A stretch of DNA of 64,000 bases, from the NCBI RefSeq assembly GCF_000024005.1, contig NC_013132.1, positions 8,860,001 through 8,924,000 of the forward strand, read 5' to 3'. A program made the position numbers and the translations under genes. The DNA is from Chitinophaga pinensis DSM 2588 (GTDB lineage Bacteria; Bacteroidota; Bacteroidia; Chitinophagales; Chitinophagaceae). Shown in pieces: positions 35,891 through 44,819 of this stretch (the first letter of the stretch is position 1; each line of letters starts with the position of its first letter). The notes under the pieces are model-generated. The model was not told the DNA's origin, ran no database searches, and saw only the letters and a list, made by a program, of their open reading frames with translations.

Positions 35891-37465
35891 TTAATATTTC
35901 ACCTTCAGCATAGATCTTACGTTCTGATACACACCGTTTTGTATACGGGCGTAGAAAATACCTGCCGCCAGTTTACCGCTATCAAAAGTGATGCTGTACT
36001 CACCGGCTGCCTGTACCTTATTCACCGGTGTGGATACCAGTCGACCCATGGTATCAAAGATCTGGACGATTGTTTGTCCGCCCCTGGTTTTATACTTCAG
36101 GGTAGTAGTGGTAACGAACGGATTCGGATAGTTGGTAATCAGGTTGTTACTACCGTTATTCACATCGTCGATCGTCGTCAGCGTACCACAGGCGATACCA
36201 CTTACAATCGGCAGACGCTGGTAGTCTTTGAACAGGACTGTCTGCAGAGTCATATTATCCACACAGAACCATTGTTCCAGCAGGGATGCATATACAGAGC
36301 GGAAATCGTACTGCATAGGCATATTATCACTTACGTTGGTTTGTGTAGGAATATCAGGAGAAGAACCCAGTACACCCTGTAATACATAGTCACCAAAGAT
36401 AATCATCGGAGCAGCGGCGCCGTGGTCAGTACCCATACTACCATTTGATTTGATACGGCGTCCAAACTCAGAGAAAGTCATCCCCACTACACGACGGGAA
36501 GCTTTCAGTTTAGTCAGGTCATCCATAAATGCCTTAATGGAATCAGACAGCTGACCTAACAGTCTTGCGTGTTCACCTTTGCCGGTATCACCAGCCTGTA
36601 CCTGGTTGGCATGCGTATCGAAGAAGGCATGCGTTACCATATACACACGGGTTTTCAGACCACCTGCCACCAGTCGGGCAACTATTTTAAGCTGTTCTGC
36701 CAGCCTGTTATCAGGGTAAGGACTCTGGGAAGTGACATTCGCAGCAGCCTTCTTGATAGAATCAGCAAATTTGTTGGATTGTTTAGCGATCAGCCGTACA
36801 TATTCCAGTTCCACGCCCGCATGGGTGTCAGGAACAGGGTCATAAACATCTTCAATCAGGCTATAGAATTCAGAAGAACTGGAGATGGCAACCGCCATGT
36901 TCGCATCAGCGCCCTGGAATACCGGGGAAGTCAGCGAACCGATCTGGATCGCAAGCGGATCTGAACCTTCATAAGAATCAGGGAAGCCCGGGTATTGTGT
37001 TTCCAGGTAACGGCCGGCCCATCCTGTTTCGATGATCTGATTCTGATCTGAACCACTCAGCCAGATGTCCATTGCGCGGAAGTGGGAATAATCCGGAGAA
37101 GGATAACCAACGCTCTGTACCACACACACTTTACCATTCTCATACAGTTCCTGCAGACCGGTCATTGCAGGGTGAAAACCGGTTTTTATATTGTTTGCCA
37201 GCGGCAATACTTCACCTTCTTTGATAGCGATGTTGGTACGTGCTGCCTGATAGTCTGCATAAACATCCAGCGGCACGATCATATTCAGACCATCATTACC
37301 ACCGATCATCTGGATCATCACTAACACGTGGTCATTATCTTCGGCGGACTTCTGCAAAGCGTTCAGCAGCGAAGAGCCGGCAAACGCCTTTACGGCAAAG
37401 CCATTTATAAAGGTCGGCAGGATCGTTGCCGGAGCGGTATATTTAAGAAAGTCTCTGCGTTTCAT
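35891..37465 (-). CDS. DUF1501 protein with Tat-like signal and type IX secretion C-terminal domain
   Basis: The 524-residue protein starts with a Tat-type signal (KRRDFLK, then a mildly hydrophobic stretch to about 30). The DUF1501 sulfatase-like body contains IQMIGGNDGLNMIVPL, YPSPDYSHFRAMDIWLSG, GMTFSEFGRRIKSNGS and TDHGAAAPMIIFG; Asp/His residues here are candidate metal ligands. The last about 85 residues (NLITNYPNPFVTTTTLKY...VRSMLKVKY) are a type A T9SS sorting domain, so the protein should be exported to the cell surface by the Por system, of which PorT is encoded at 13.7 kb. It is encoded 21 nt after the DUF1800 gene in one operon. The substrate is unknown. Confidence 0.9.
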   Translation of the reverse strand: MKRRDFLKYTAPATILPTFINGFAVKAFAGSSLLNALQKSAEDNDHVLVMIQMIGGNDGLNMIVPLDVYADYQAARTNIAIKEGEVLPLANNIKTGFHPAMTGLQELYENGKVCVVQSVGYPSPDYSHFRAMDIWLSGSDQNQIIETGWAGRYLETQYPGFPDSYEGSDPLAIQIGSLTSPVFQGADANMAVAISSSSEFYSLIEDVYDPVPDTHAGVELEYVRLIAKQSNKFADSIKKAAANVTSQSPYPDNRLAEQLKIVARLVAGGLKTRVYMVTHAFFDTHANQVQAGDTGKGEHARLLGQLSDSIKAFMDDLTKLKASRRVVGMTFSEFGRRIKSNGSMGTDHGAAAPMIIFGDYVLQGVLGSSPDIPTQTNVSDNMPMQYDFRSVYASLLEQWFCVDNMTLQTVLFKDYQRLPIVSGIACGTLTTIDDVNNGSNNLITNYPNPFVTTTTLKYKTRGGQTIVQIFDTMGRLVSTPVNKVQAAGEYSITFDSGKLAAGIFYARIQNGVYQNVRSMLKVKY

Positions 37466-37486
37466 AGTTTATAGGTCTTTCTAAGA

Positions 37487-39133
37487 TCAGGCTAATTGAT
37501 ATTCTGACAAATTCATCAGGTACTTGTACAGTGTTTGCAGGCGGTTTTCCACAATGCTGCGATTAGCGGGTGTAGGACTGGAAATCCAGGCGTTCCAGGC
37601 GTCTGTCCAGTAGTAATCACTGTCAGGACTCTGGCCGCTCAGCAGAATGAAGTTCTTCAGTCTTGCCTTTGATGTGTCAGATAATTCGATACGGTATAAG
37701 ATATCCAGTGCGTCCTGGATCAACGTAACAGGGTTGGAAGGATCAGAGAGCTTTTGAGTGAAAGCCAGGGGATCGATTTTCACATTACCAAAACCACCGG
37801 TACTGATCATGGAATCACTCATCAAATTACGCTTCGGCAACGTATCTGTATTGATCCAGATCTCATGATACTGAGGCGCCTGATGATAGGCTTCCCAACC
37901 GGCTACCTGTGGAGGATCTCCCAGGTCCTGCAGCATATTTGCGCAGTGGTTACGGATGGTATCCAGGGATTCATGTGCGGCCATGTATTCGGTCGGGAAT
38001 TCAATATCGAATTCGCGCACCATTCCTACGGCAAACTCCACCGGACTTTTGATCAATGCTGACATATTCAGCGGATCAAAGAAGTGCTCACTTTTAAACA
38101 GGGCTTTCAGCGCTGGTTTGAGTTCGTAGTTATTATCACGCAGGATCTGCGCCATTGGCGTGATCACATTCTGCTCTACCGCATCATCTATCAGGTAGTA
38201 TACAAAGAAACGGTACAGTTTACGGCTGATGAATTTAGATACTTCCTGCTGATCAAAAATGATATCCAGCAGGTCATCCAGTTCGGTAGCACCAGCTGCA
38301 CCTGTCTTACCAGTGATCTTACGGGTATTATAGAAACTTGAAAACTCTTTATTGGTAATAACGTGCTGGGTAGACTCAAAATAAGACTCCATGGTAACAG
38401 GATTAATCCTGTACCCTGTCAGCACCTGTGCGGTTGCACGTACGTCCTCTTCCGTATAAGCGGAGTCAGGTCCTTTACCTACGGTGAACAGCTCATGCAG
38501 TTCGCGGCCATAGTTTTCATCAGGACTTTCCTTTCCGTTCAGATAACCGTTCAGATATCTGAGCATTGCCGGATCGAGGGTAACAGCTTTGGTCAGCACT
38601 TTAAAATTGCCGGTGGCATTCGCCCTCAGCATAGTATTATACTTATAGATATAACGGGAGTCATTCACCATATCCATTTCGGTTACGAAATGGTTATGCC
38701 AGAAGAGTACCATTTTCTCCTGTATGCTGCGTGATTGGTCGATCATCACTTTCAGCCACCAGGCTTTATAAGATGACCAGCGCATTCTGTCCAGGTCTCC
38801 TTCTTCAGGAGGAGGAGCGGAATTCACCCAGGTAGCGCCAGGTGCGATGCCGGTTTCATCTTCACCATATGTATTGAGCGGCTGTGTGGTTACAGTGTTC
38901 ACTGTATCGATGAGGGCATCTACTGCTGCGTCCATGCCCAGTCCTTTGGCCCAGGCGATATCTTCAGGTGTGGAACCGAACATCGCGCGTTTCAGCAGGT
39001 GTACTGCCTGTGCAGTACCAAATTCTCCCGTGTATGCTGTAAGACCAGATTCAGTACGAAAGGCGGTTTTCTCCGCTTTGACTGCTGCTTGCTGGCGATT
39101 TGCAGGAAGCGTAAGGAATTGTCTGCGATCCAT
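37487..39133 (-). CDS. DUF1800 domain protein
   Basis: The 548-residue protein contains the DUF1800 pattern: HLLKRAMFGSTPEDIAWAKGLGMDAAVDALID near the start, EKMVLFWHNHFVT in the middle, GRELHELFTVGKG, and DPPQVAGWEAYHQAPQYHEIWINTDTLPKRN towards the end. The DUF1800-DUF1501 gene pair is widespread in Bacteroidota and Planctomycetes and has no settled function. The N-terminus has a twin-Arg RRQFLTL but no hydrophobic segment after it, so export is doubtful unless it travels with its partner. It is the first gene of the operon. Confidence 0.9.
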   Translation of the reverse strand: MDRRQFLTLPANRQQAAVKAEKTAFRTESGLTAYTGEFGTAQAVHLLKRAMFGSTPEDIAWAKGLGMDAAVDALIDTVNTVTTQPLNTYGEDETGIAPGATWVNSAPPPEEGDLDRMRWSSYKAWWLKVMIDQSRSIQEKMVLFWHNHFVTEMDMVNDSRYIYKYNTMLRANATGNFKVLTKAVTLDPAMLRYLNGYLNGKESPDENYGRELHELFTVGKGPDSAYTEEDVRATAQVLTGYRINPVTMESYFESTQHVITNKEFSSFYNTRKITGKTGAAGATELDDLLDIIFDQQEVSKFISRKLYRFFVYYLIDDAVEQNVITPMAQILRDNNYELKPALKALFKSEHFFDPLNMSALIKSPVEFAVGMVREFDIEFPTEYMAAHESLDTIRNHCANMLQDLGDPPQVAGWEAYHQAPQYHEIWINTDTLPKRNLMSDSMISTGGFGNVKIDPLAFTQKLSDPSNPVTLIQDALDILYRIELSDTSKARLKNFILLSGQSPDSDYYWTDAWNAWISSPTPANRSIVENRLQTLYKYLMNLSEYQLA

Positions 39134-39287
39134 AGATATTATGATATGGTTGTGTTGTGTGTATTCTTCTTATAGGGATACTAAAGTAAAGTAGGCTAAT
39201 TCACAGGTCCCATTTGCGGATCCAAATTAATAAAAACTTTAATTCAAGCCGATTATTTTATTTATAATACTGTACTCAAAAAAGAAA

Positions 39288-39320
39288 AGGGTTGACTACC
39301 ATCTGGTTAGTCAACCCTTA
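39288..39320 (-). terminator. Terminator after the thiolase gene
   Basis: GGGTTGACTA...TAGTCAACCC with an 8-nt loop. On the minus strand it is followed by TTTTCTTTTTT. The gap 39134-39287 upstream of the DUF1800 start holds no other clear feature. Confidence 0.85.
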
Positions 39321-39338
39321 CACTAATATTATCGTTGC

Positions 39339-40514
39339 TTACATTCTTTCAATTACGCCGGCAATTCCTTGTCCGCCGCCCACACAAGCCGTCACAATAC
39401 CATATTTCTTGTTCAGGCGTTTCAGATCGCTGAGAATCTGTACGGTGAGTTTAGCGCCGGTACAACCCAGCGGGTGACCCAATGCGATGGCGCCACCATT
39501 GATATTCACCAGTTCGGGATCGATACCCAGTTCACGGATGACCGCTACTGACTGGGATGCAAACGCTTCATTCAGTTCTACCAGGTCTATATCGTTCAGC
39601 GTCTTGCCGATCTGCTGCAATGCTTTAGGCACAGCGGCTACCGGTCCGATACCCATGATACGCGGATGCACGCCGGCGGAGGCACAGGCTACCAATCTGC
39701 CGATAGGTTGCAGTCCCAGTTCCTTCACCATCGTTTCACTCATGACCACCACAAATGCAGCGCCATCAGAAGTCTGAGACGAATTACCTGCGGTTACACT
39801 ACCACCGGCAGCAAACACGGGTTTTAGTTTAGCCAGTGCTTCCGGTGAAGTATCTGCACGCGGACCTTCATCCGTATCAACAGTGTAAGTCCGGTTCTGT
39901 TTGCGGCCTTTTTCATCCACATATACTTCGTTTACACTGATCGGTAAAATACCTTCTTTAAAATATCCGTTTTCGATCGCCTTCAGGGCCTTCTGGTGCG
40001 AATTATAGGCAAAAGTATCCTGGTCCTCACGTGATATATTGTACTCACGCGCAACCGCTTCTGCTGTCAATCCCATTCCCAGATAATATTCCGGTGTGGT
40101 GGAAGCGACTGTATAATTCGGCACTGTTTTCCAACCGGCTACAGGTACAAGGCTCATACTCTCTGTACCACCTGCGATGATACAGTGCGCCATTCCTGAC
40201 TGGATCTTCGCGGTTGCAATCGCAATTGTTTCCAATCCGGAAGCACAGTAACGGTTCACCGTCACACCTGGTACTTCTATCCCAAGCGCACGTACAGAGA
40301 TCATACGACCGATCTGCAAACCCTGTTCTGCTTCGGGAACAGCGTTACCTACTATCAGGTCATCTACTCTTTTAGGGTCGAGTTGTGGCACACTCGCTAA
40401 CAAACCTGTAATTACATCCACGGCCAGGTCATCAGGCCGGTAAAAGCGAAAGCCGCCCCGCTTGGACTTACCCACAGCGGTTCTGAATCCGGCTACGATA
40501 TATGCTGTTTCCAT
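39339..40514 (-). CDS. Acetyl-CoA C-acyltransferase (thiolase)
   Basis: This cytosolic thiolase (391 residues) cleaves 3-ketoacyl-CoA or condenses acetyl-CoA. The nucleophile Cys90 is in VNRYCASGLETI, the active-site His347 in GGAIALGHPLGCTGAK and the proton-shuttling Cys377 in TACVGGGQGIAGVIE. The length is typical. Similarity favours the degradative (FadA/acetyl-CoA acyltransferase) type, but no fadB or other beta-oxidation gene is next to it. It is transcribed away from the tRNA-Lys gene. Confidence 0.93.
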   Translation of the reverse strand: METAYIVAGFRTAVGKSKRGGFRFYRPDDLAVDVITGLLASVPQLDPKRVDDLIVGNAVPEAEQGLQIGRMISVRALGIEVPGVTVNRYCASGLETIAIATAKIQSGMAHCIIAGGTESMSLVPVAGWKTVPNYTVASTTPEYYLGMGLTAEAVAREYNISREDQDTFAYNSHQKALKAIENGYFKEGILPISVNEVYVDEKGRKQNRTYTVDTDEGPRADTSPEALAKLKPVFAAGGSVTAGNSSQTSDGAAFVVVMSETMVKELGLQPIGRLVACASAGVHPRIMGIGPVAAVPKALQQIGKTLNDIDLVELNEAFASQSVAVIRELGIDPELVNINGGAIALGHPLGCTGAKLTVQILSDLKRLNKKYGIVTACVGGGQGIAGVIERM

Positions 40515-40629
40515 TTCCTTAACTCCTTTTCCGGGTGTAACACCCGATTTTTTTCTTTTAAGTTAAAGAAGTTTTGTGAAATAGAAAACAAGGTGTTAGA
40601 TTTGCAGCCCGATTCGTCGGGAATGGAAA

Positions 40630-40703
40630 GACTCCTTAGCTCAGCTGGTTAGAGCTACTGACTCTTAATCAGTAGGTCCAGGGTTCGAGTCCCTGAGGGG
40701 TCA
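40630..40703 (+). tRNA. tRNA-Lys (anticodon CTT)
   Basis: 74-nt cloverleaf. The acceptor arms GACTCCT/AGGGGTC pair with one G-U, the D-arm is AGCTCAGCTGGTTAGAGCT, and the anticodon stem ACTGA/TCAGT has loop CTCTTAA and anticodon CTT. The T-arm CAGGGTTCGAGTCCCTG is intact. CCA is not encoded. Confidence 0.96.
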
Positions 40704-40706
40704 CAA

Positions 40707-40738
40707 GAAGCTTCAGGTAATACCTGAAGCTTTTTTTT
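40707..40738 (+). terminator. Terminator of the tRNA-Lys gene
   Basis: AAGCTTCAGGT-AAT-ACCTGAAGCTT followed by TTTTTT. Confidence 0.9.
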
Positions 40739-40865
40739 ATGTTTATTAGGTTGATTGACCATTTTACACGTAAAGGATTTGTATTATGTTTGACGCGTCC
40801 TTCAGCTGTAGTCAGTATAAGAACATGTTCGCTGGAGTTGCGTTGTCAATTTTTATAATAGCTAT

Positions 40866-42017
40866 ATGCAGGCATTACAAGGTAAAAGATTCGAAGCGTT
40901 AGATAGTTTCAGGGGCATTTGTGCATTACTGGTAGTATGTTATCACGCACGTATCCTTTTAAGTGTGGCAGAACTTCCGTTTTTCCGCCATGCAAATTAC
41001 TTTGTTGAATTCTTCTTTGTACTGAGTGGCTTTGTTATGTATCATACCTATGGCGCGAAGACGATGGACAGTAACCGCTTTAAAGATTACCTGACCAGCC
41101 GTTTTTTTCGCATATATCCGATGCATATCCTTGTATTGACAGTGGTAATAGGCCTTGAGTTTATGAAACTCCTGGGCCAGCAAAAAGGATTTTATTTCAA
41201 TAATGCCGCATTTACTGCTTCTGCCGATCCAAAATATATTCTCCCCAATATCTTACTGATACAAGCCTGGGTGTCAGAATCAGCCGCATTGTCTTTTAAT
41301 GTACCTTCCTGGAGTATCAGCATTGAGTTTTATCTGTACATCATATTTGGCGTCCTTATGTGGAAAGCCGGCAAAATGAAAAATATATTCTTTGTGGCCA
41401 TCGTATTGGTGGCAGGTACACTGATAATGATCAATCAACTGCCATTAACTGACCAGGCCATGCGCGGCTTACTTTGTTTTTTTGCGGGTTGTCTTTCTTA
41501 CATGGCTTACAAAAAGATAGCTTTCATCAATAGCAATAAACTCCTTTTTACCATACTGGAACTTGTACTGGCACTCCTGATCATTTATACCATAGTCGCA
41601 GATTTCAGTGGTGTATATAAAGGCATTGTTACCACACTGCTTTTTTGTGTTACGATTATCACCTTTGCAGTCGAAGGAGGAGCTATCTCAGCACTGTTAC
41701 GGAATAAGGTGTTTACTTATCTCGGAAAATTATCTTATTCGATCTATATTACTCATTACATCATCTATTTCCTCTTTTTAGCAACGGCTATAGTCTTATC
41801 AAAAGTGATTGGCCATGACTTAACGATCGTGGATAATTCAGGTGCTGTTGCCACCCGGTTTATTACAACCCATCATGTTATATACGATCAGCTGATACTG
41901 CTGGCCTTATTACTTGTTGTCATTGTTATTTCAGGTTTTACTTATAAATATGTGGAGCTTAAAGGCATTGAGCTGGGCAAAAGATTTAAGAAAAAGCGGG
42001 CTGCAGCAGTAGCATAA
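40866..42017 (+). CDS. Acyltransferase-3 family membrane O-acyltransferase
   Basis: The 383-residue integral membrane protein has about ten transmembrane helices. The family's opening motif is RFEALDSFRGICALLVVCYHA with the catalytic His27, then FFVLSGFVMYH, RFFRIYPMH and the SWSISIEFYLYI motif. A basic C-terminus (KRFKKKRAAAVA) lies in the cytosol. Such proteins acylate sugars in surface polysaccharides, peptidoglycan or small molecules; the acceptor is not evident. Adjacent genes give no clue and it appears to be a single-gene unit. The following 246 nt to the next gene are AT-rich with no clear element. Confidence 0.92.
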   Translation: MQALQGKRFEALDSFRGICALLVVCYHARILLSVAELPFFRHANYFVEFFFVLSGFVMYHTYGAKTMDSNRFKDYLTSRFFRIYPMHILVLTVVIGLEFMKLLGQQKGFYFNNAAFTASADPKYILPNILLIQAWVSESAALSFNVPSWSISIEFYLYIIFGVLMWKAGKMKNIFFVAIVLVAGTLIMINQLPLTDQAMRGLLCFFAGCLSYMAYKKIAFINSNKLLFTILELVLALLIIYTIVADFSGVYKGIVTTLLFCVTIITFAVEGGAISALLRNKVFTYLGKLSYSIYITHYIIYFLFLATAIVLSKVIGHDLTIVDNSGAVATRFITTHHVIYDQLILLALLLVVIVISGFTYKYVELKGIELGKRFKKKRAAAVA

Positions 42018-42263
42018 AACAAGGGGCAATAAAAATAACTACATAGCAACCAACGACATAATACTAAAATATACAAAAAAATCATATATTAGCGTCCGTT
42101 TTTAATATACCTATGCCCGCGCAATATACCTTTAGTGATCTGTAAGCAGAAGTAGCGATAATACACTGGGACAATTCATCCAGAATTTATGCCATTGCTG
42201 AGGCATTATTTGTGCAATAAAAGCAGCTGTATACTAAACCCTGATTAAATATCCCATATACAT

Positions 42264-43838
42264 ATGAAACAGTTCGTACTGGTTAGTGTGCTTGTGCTAC
42301 TATTTATAAATAAGCAATATGCGCAAACCAAAGTTTTTAAAGAAGTCGGTAATAGTATTTCTTCAAGCATTAAAGCCATCATACAGGACGACAACCTGGT
42401 AGGCTACCTTTCTTTCACAGAATTAGAACGTGCAAACGCCGATTCCTTCCATTACAGGTTGACTATCATGGATGAAAACCTCAATGATATCGGCGAGTTG
42501 AATTTCACAGAACTCAAATTAGATCTGCAGGCAGTCGCTTTTGAGCAGGATGTAATGTGCCTGGCCTACCTTAAAAGCAACTTTGTTGGTTATGGCGGCA
42601 AAAAAAGAAAAGAGCGTAAAGAACAATTGAGTAACGCTTCCTTATCTGTATATACGCAATTCGTAAGTCTGGATGGTAAGATTATCAATTCCAACACCGT
42701 TAAAGCAAATGTGAAGATCATGTCTGCCTACAATACAGGCTACGATCGTAACAAGATTGATGACGGCGTGCTGAAACATCGCGTACAGCTGAAAAACATG
42801 AAAGGAAAAGGTTTTGCATGTTTTTACGGTGACGACAACAAATGTTATGTATCTGTATTCAATACAGAAGGAAAGAGTGTATGGAATAACGACTTCATGC
42901 AAGGCGCTGACAATTTCGTCATGCTGACCTCACAGCACGATATTTATCTGCTCTACAAAAAGAAGGAGAAATTACTGGAAGGTGGTTATTGGCTGATGGG
43001 CTATAACGTAGACAATAATGCAGCCTTCGCAAAATATGACCTCAGTGATAAAAACGGCCATTCCTTCAGCGTGCGCGCTTTCGCCAATGACCCTATCACC
43101 GGAAGACCTTATCTCGCCGGTATGATACTGCACAACCGCAAGGGAAATTCTACCATGACCGTTAAACAGCTGGCGCATGGTCCTTATATCGGCGCGTTCA
43201 CCGCACAAATCAAAAATTCCGGCACCAGTGATATTGAAACTGTGATCTCCGACTGGTCAAGCCATTCACAGTCTGAATTTTCTTCTAAAGGCCGTTATCA
43301 GCCCACTAAATCATTTATGCTGTTCCAACCTGCATTTAAAGATTACGATGGCAATGCTTACTTTGCGGGTACTTCCTTTAAAAGAAAGCCAAAATGGGGT
43401 GCAATCGGCGCTACTGTAGCTACCTCTCCCCTGATCATACCGCCTTTATGGATTCTCATGTTTGCCGGTACGCAGAAAATACAGACAAGAGACGCTTTGC
43501 TGTTTAAGCAGGATAAGAAGGGAAATCTCTCATACGTGACTGCAATTCCTTCTGCACATAGCCGCTATATAACAGGTAAGGTGTCATTACTGCAAAATAT
43601 GGCCATCCCGGAATATGACATGGTGGTGAATAGCGATACAAAATCCAACTACCTTGTTGTGAGCGACAAGAAAAATGTCAACATTTATAGCGTTAATCAG
43701 AAAAAAGTAATCCGTACCATTCCCCGTAAAGAAGGATCGGTAACGACCACTATCTACCCTGCGAAAGAAGGGCATATTATGGTATCTGAATACAACAAAC
43801 AGGAGAAAACCAGGAAGTTCTCCATTGAGTCCCTGTAA
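42264..43838 (+). CDS. Secreted protein of unknown function
   Basis: The 524-residue protein has a clean Sec signal peptide (MKQFVLVSVLVLLFINKQYA-Q). The mature part is basic and beta-rich, with repeated short units of the kind seen in propeller-like proteins (DNLVGYLSFTE, DIYLLYKKKEKLLEGGYWLMGYN, NAYFAGTSFKRKPK). One hydrophobic stretch in the middle (about 386-413, IGATVATSPLIIPPLWILMFAG) could be a membrane helix or hairpin. I recognise no family. It ends at a perfect bidirectional terminator. Confidence 0.75.
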   Translation: MKQFVLVSVLVLLFINKQYAQTKVFKEVGNSISSSIKAIIQDDNLVGYLSFTELERANADSFHYRLTIMDENLNDIGELNFTELKLDLQAVAFEQDVMCLAYLKSNFVGYGGKKRKERKEQLSNASLSVYTQFVSLDGKIINSNTVKANVKIMSAYNTGYDRNKIDDGVLKHRVQLKNMKGKGFACFYGDDNKCYVSVFNTEGKSVWNNDFMQGADNFVMLTSQHDIYLLYKKKEKLLEGGYWLMGYNVDNNAAFAKYDLSDKNGHSFSVRAFANDPITGRPYLAGMILHNRKGNSTMTVKQLAHGPYIGAFTAQIKNSGTSDIETVISDWSSHSQSEFSSKGRYQPTKSFMLFQPAFKDYDGNAYFAGTSFKRKPKWGAIGATVATSPLIIPPLWILMFAGTQKIQTRDALLFKQDKKGNLSYVTAIPSAHSRYITGKVSLLQNMAIPEYDMVVNSDTKSNYLVVSDKKNVNIYSVNQKKVIRTIPRKEGSVTTTIYPAKEGHIMVSEYNKQEKTRKFSIESL

Positions 43839-43883
43839 ACTGTATTGTTATAATAAATAGAGAAACCGTCACTTTATACGGAA

Positions 43884-43927
43884 AAAAGAGAACGCTTCAG
43901 GTCTGAAGACCTGAAGCGTTCTCTTTT
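43884..43927. terminator. Bidirectional terminator with 20-bp perfect arms
   Basis: Arms 43884-43903 and 43908-43927 (AAAAGAGAAC.../...GTTCTCTTTT) pair perfectly around a TGAA loop. The A/T ends give a U-tract on both strands. It separates the convergent secreted-protein and peroxiredoxin genes. Confidence 0.95.
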
Positions 43928-43998
43928 AAAAGCTGTTTAAATCAAAACGCCGGCCAAGTGAAAACTTACCGGCGCTACACAATGACAACAAATAACGA

Positions 43999-44568
43999 CT
44001 ACTTACCCGACAGGTAATTTAAAACCTGCTGAGCATGCTCATCGCCTTTCATGAAATCGCGGAAACTGTAAACGATCGTACCATCCAGGCCAATCACAAA
44101 GGTTTCACGACCGCTCACCTTTACATTGTTTCCAAAATCCTGTTCCTTCACACCGAACTTGTTCAACACAACATTGTCCGGATCGCTCAGCAATGTAAAT
44201 GGCAGACGATTCTTTTTTGCAAACGCCTTGTGACTTTCCACAGTACCATTGTTGATACCGATAACCATAGCATCGGCATCCTTATACTTCTCATAAGCAT
44301 CTCTGAAAGCACATGCTTCCTTGGTACAAACAGGACTTTCATCTTTTGGATAAAAGAAAATTACAAGTTTCTTCTTCCCCAGCACATCTGCCAGGTTAAA
44401 AGTCTTCCCGTCCTGATCCTTCAGTGAAAATTCGGGTACATTCTCTCCCTTAGCCAGCGTATGTTGTTCCTGCATTGTCTGTGCTTTTGCAGCCGGAGCA
44501 GCAATAAAAAGGCTGCACCCGATAGCCAGCATGGCAACGATCGATACTTTCTTAATGTTCATTCTCAT
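43999..44568 (-). CDS. Secreted PrxQ/Bcp-type peroxiredoxin
   Basis: This thiol peroxidase (189 residues) has a signal peptide (about 1-29, ending AKA-Q), so it acts in the periplasm. The peroxidatic Cys81 and resolving Cys86 are in SPVCTKEACAFRD, the five-residue spacing of atypical two-Cys PrxQ. FFYPKDE precedes them, and RETFVIGLDGTIVYSFRDF lies near the end. It needs a thiol donor; the divergent operon encodes DsbD and an exported thioredoxin, which fit. Its promoter carries the shared redox dyad (44633-44652), so it should be induced together with that operon. Confidence 0.93.
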   Translation of the reverse strand: MRMNIKKVSIVAMLAIGCSLFIAAPAAKAQTMQEQHTLAKGENVPEFSLKDQDGKTFNLADVLGKKKLVIFFYPKDESPVCTKEACAFRDAYEKYKDADAMVIGINNGTVESHKAFAKKNRLPFTLLSDPDNVVLNKFGVKEQDFGNNVKVSGRETFVIGLDGTIVYSFRDFMKGDEHAQQVLNYLSGK

Positions 44569-44605
44569 GACCTGAATTATTAAATAAATGCTATCTGATT
44601 TTTTT

Positions 44606-44652
44606 CAAATCTCCGGTGAATTATGCGGATGAATTTTCACTTTGGTTAAAAT
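44606..44652 (-). promoter_or_regulatory. Redox-regulon promoter element, copy 1 (peroxiredoxin)
   Basis: Read on the minus strand: ATTTTAACC-AA-AGTGAAAAT (44652-44633), then 23 nt, then TTTG of a -7 box GAGATTTG (44613-44606). The ATG follows 37 nt later. The first base of the -7 box is G rather than T. Confidence 0.75.
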
Positions 44653-44730
44653 CGGCTGATTTTTTTCTGATACACAAAAATTGCCCCCAAGCTCCTTCAT
44701 AAAATTGTCATGCGTTCATTTATCTCCTTG

Positions 44731-44777
44731 ATTTTAACTAAAGTGAAAATCGGTGGACAGGATTTTAGTCACTTTTG
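44731..44777 (+). promoter_or_regulatory. Redox-regulon promoter element, copy 2 (dsbD-trx-msrAB operon)
   Basis: ATTTTAACT-AA-AGTGAAAAT (44731-44750), then 23 nt, then TTTG of CACTTTTG (44770-44777), 42 nt before the dsbD ATG. Orientation and spacing are identical to the other four copies. Confidence 0.78.
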
Positions 44778-44819
44778 TTACATCACTAAGGTGCAGACTA
44801 CACCGCAATAAAATAAAAC

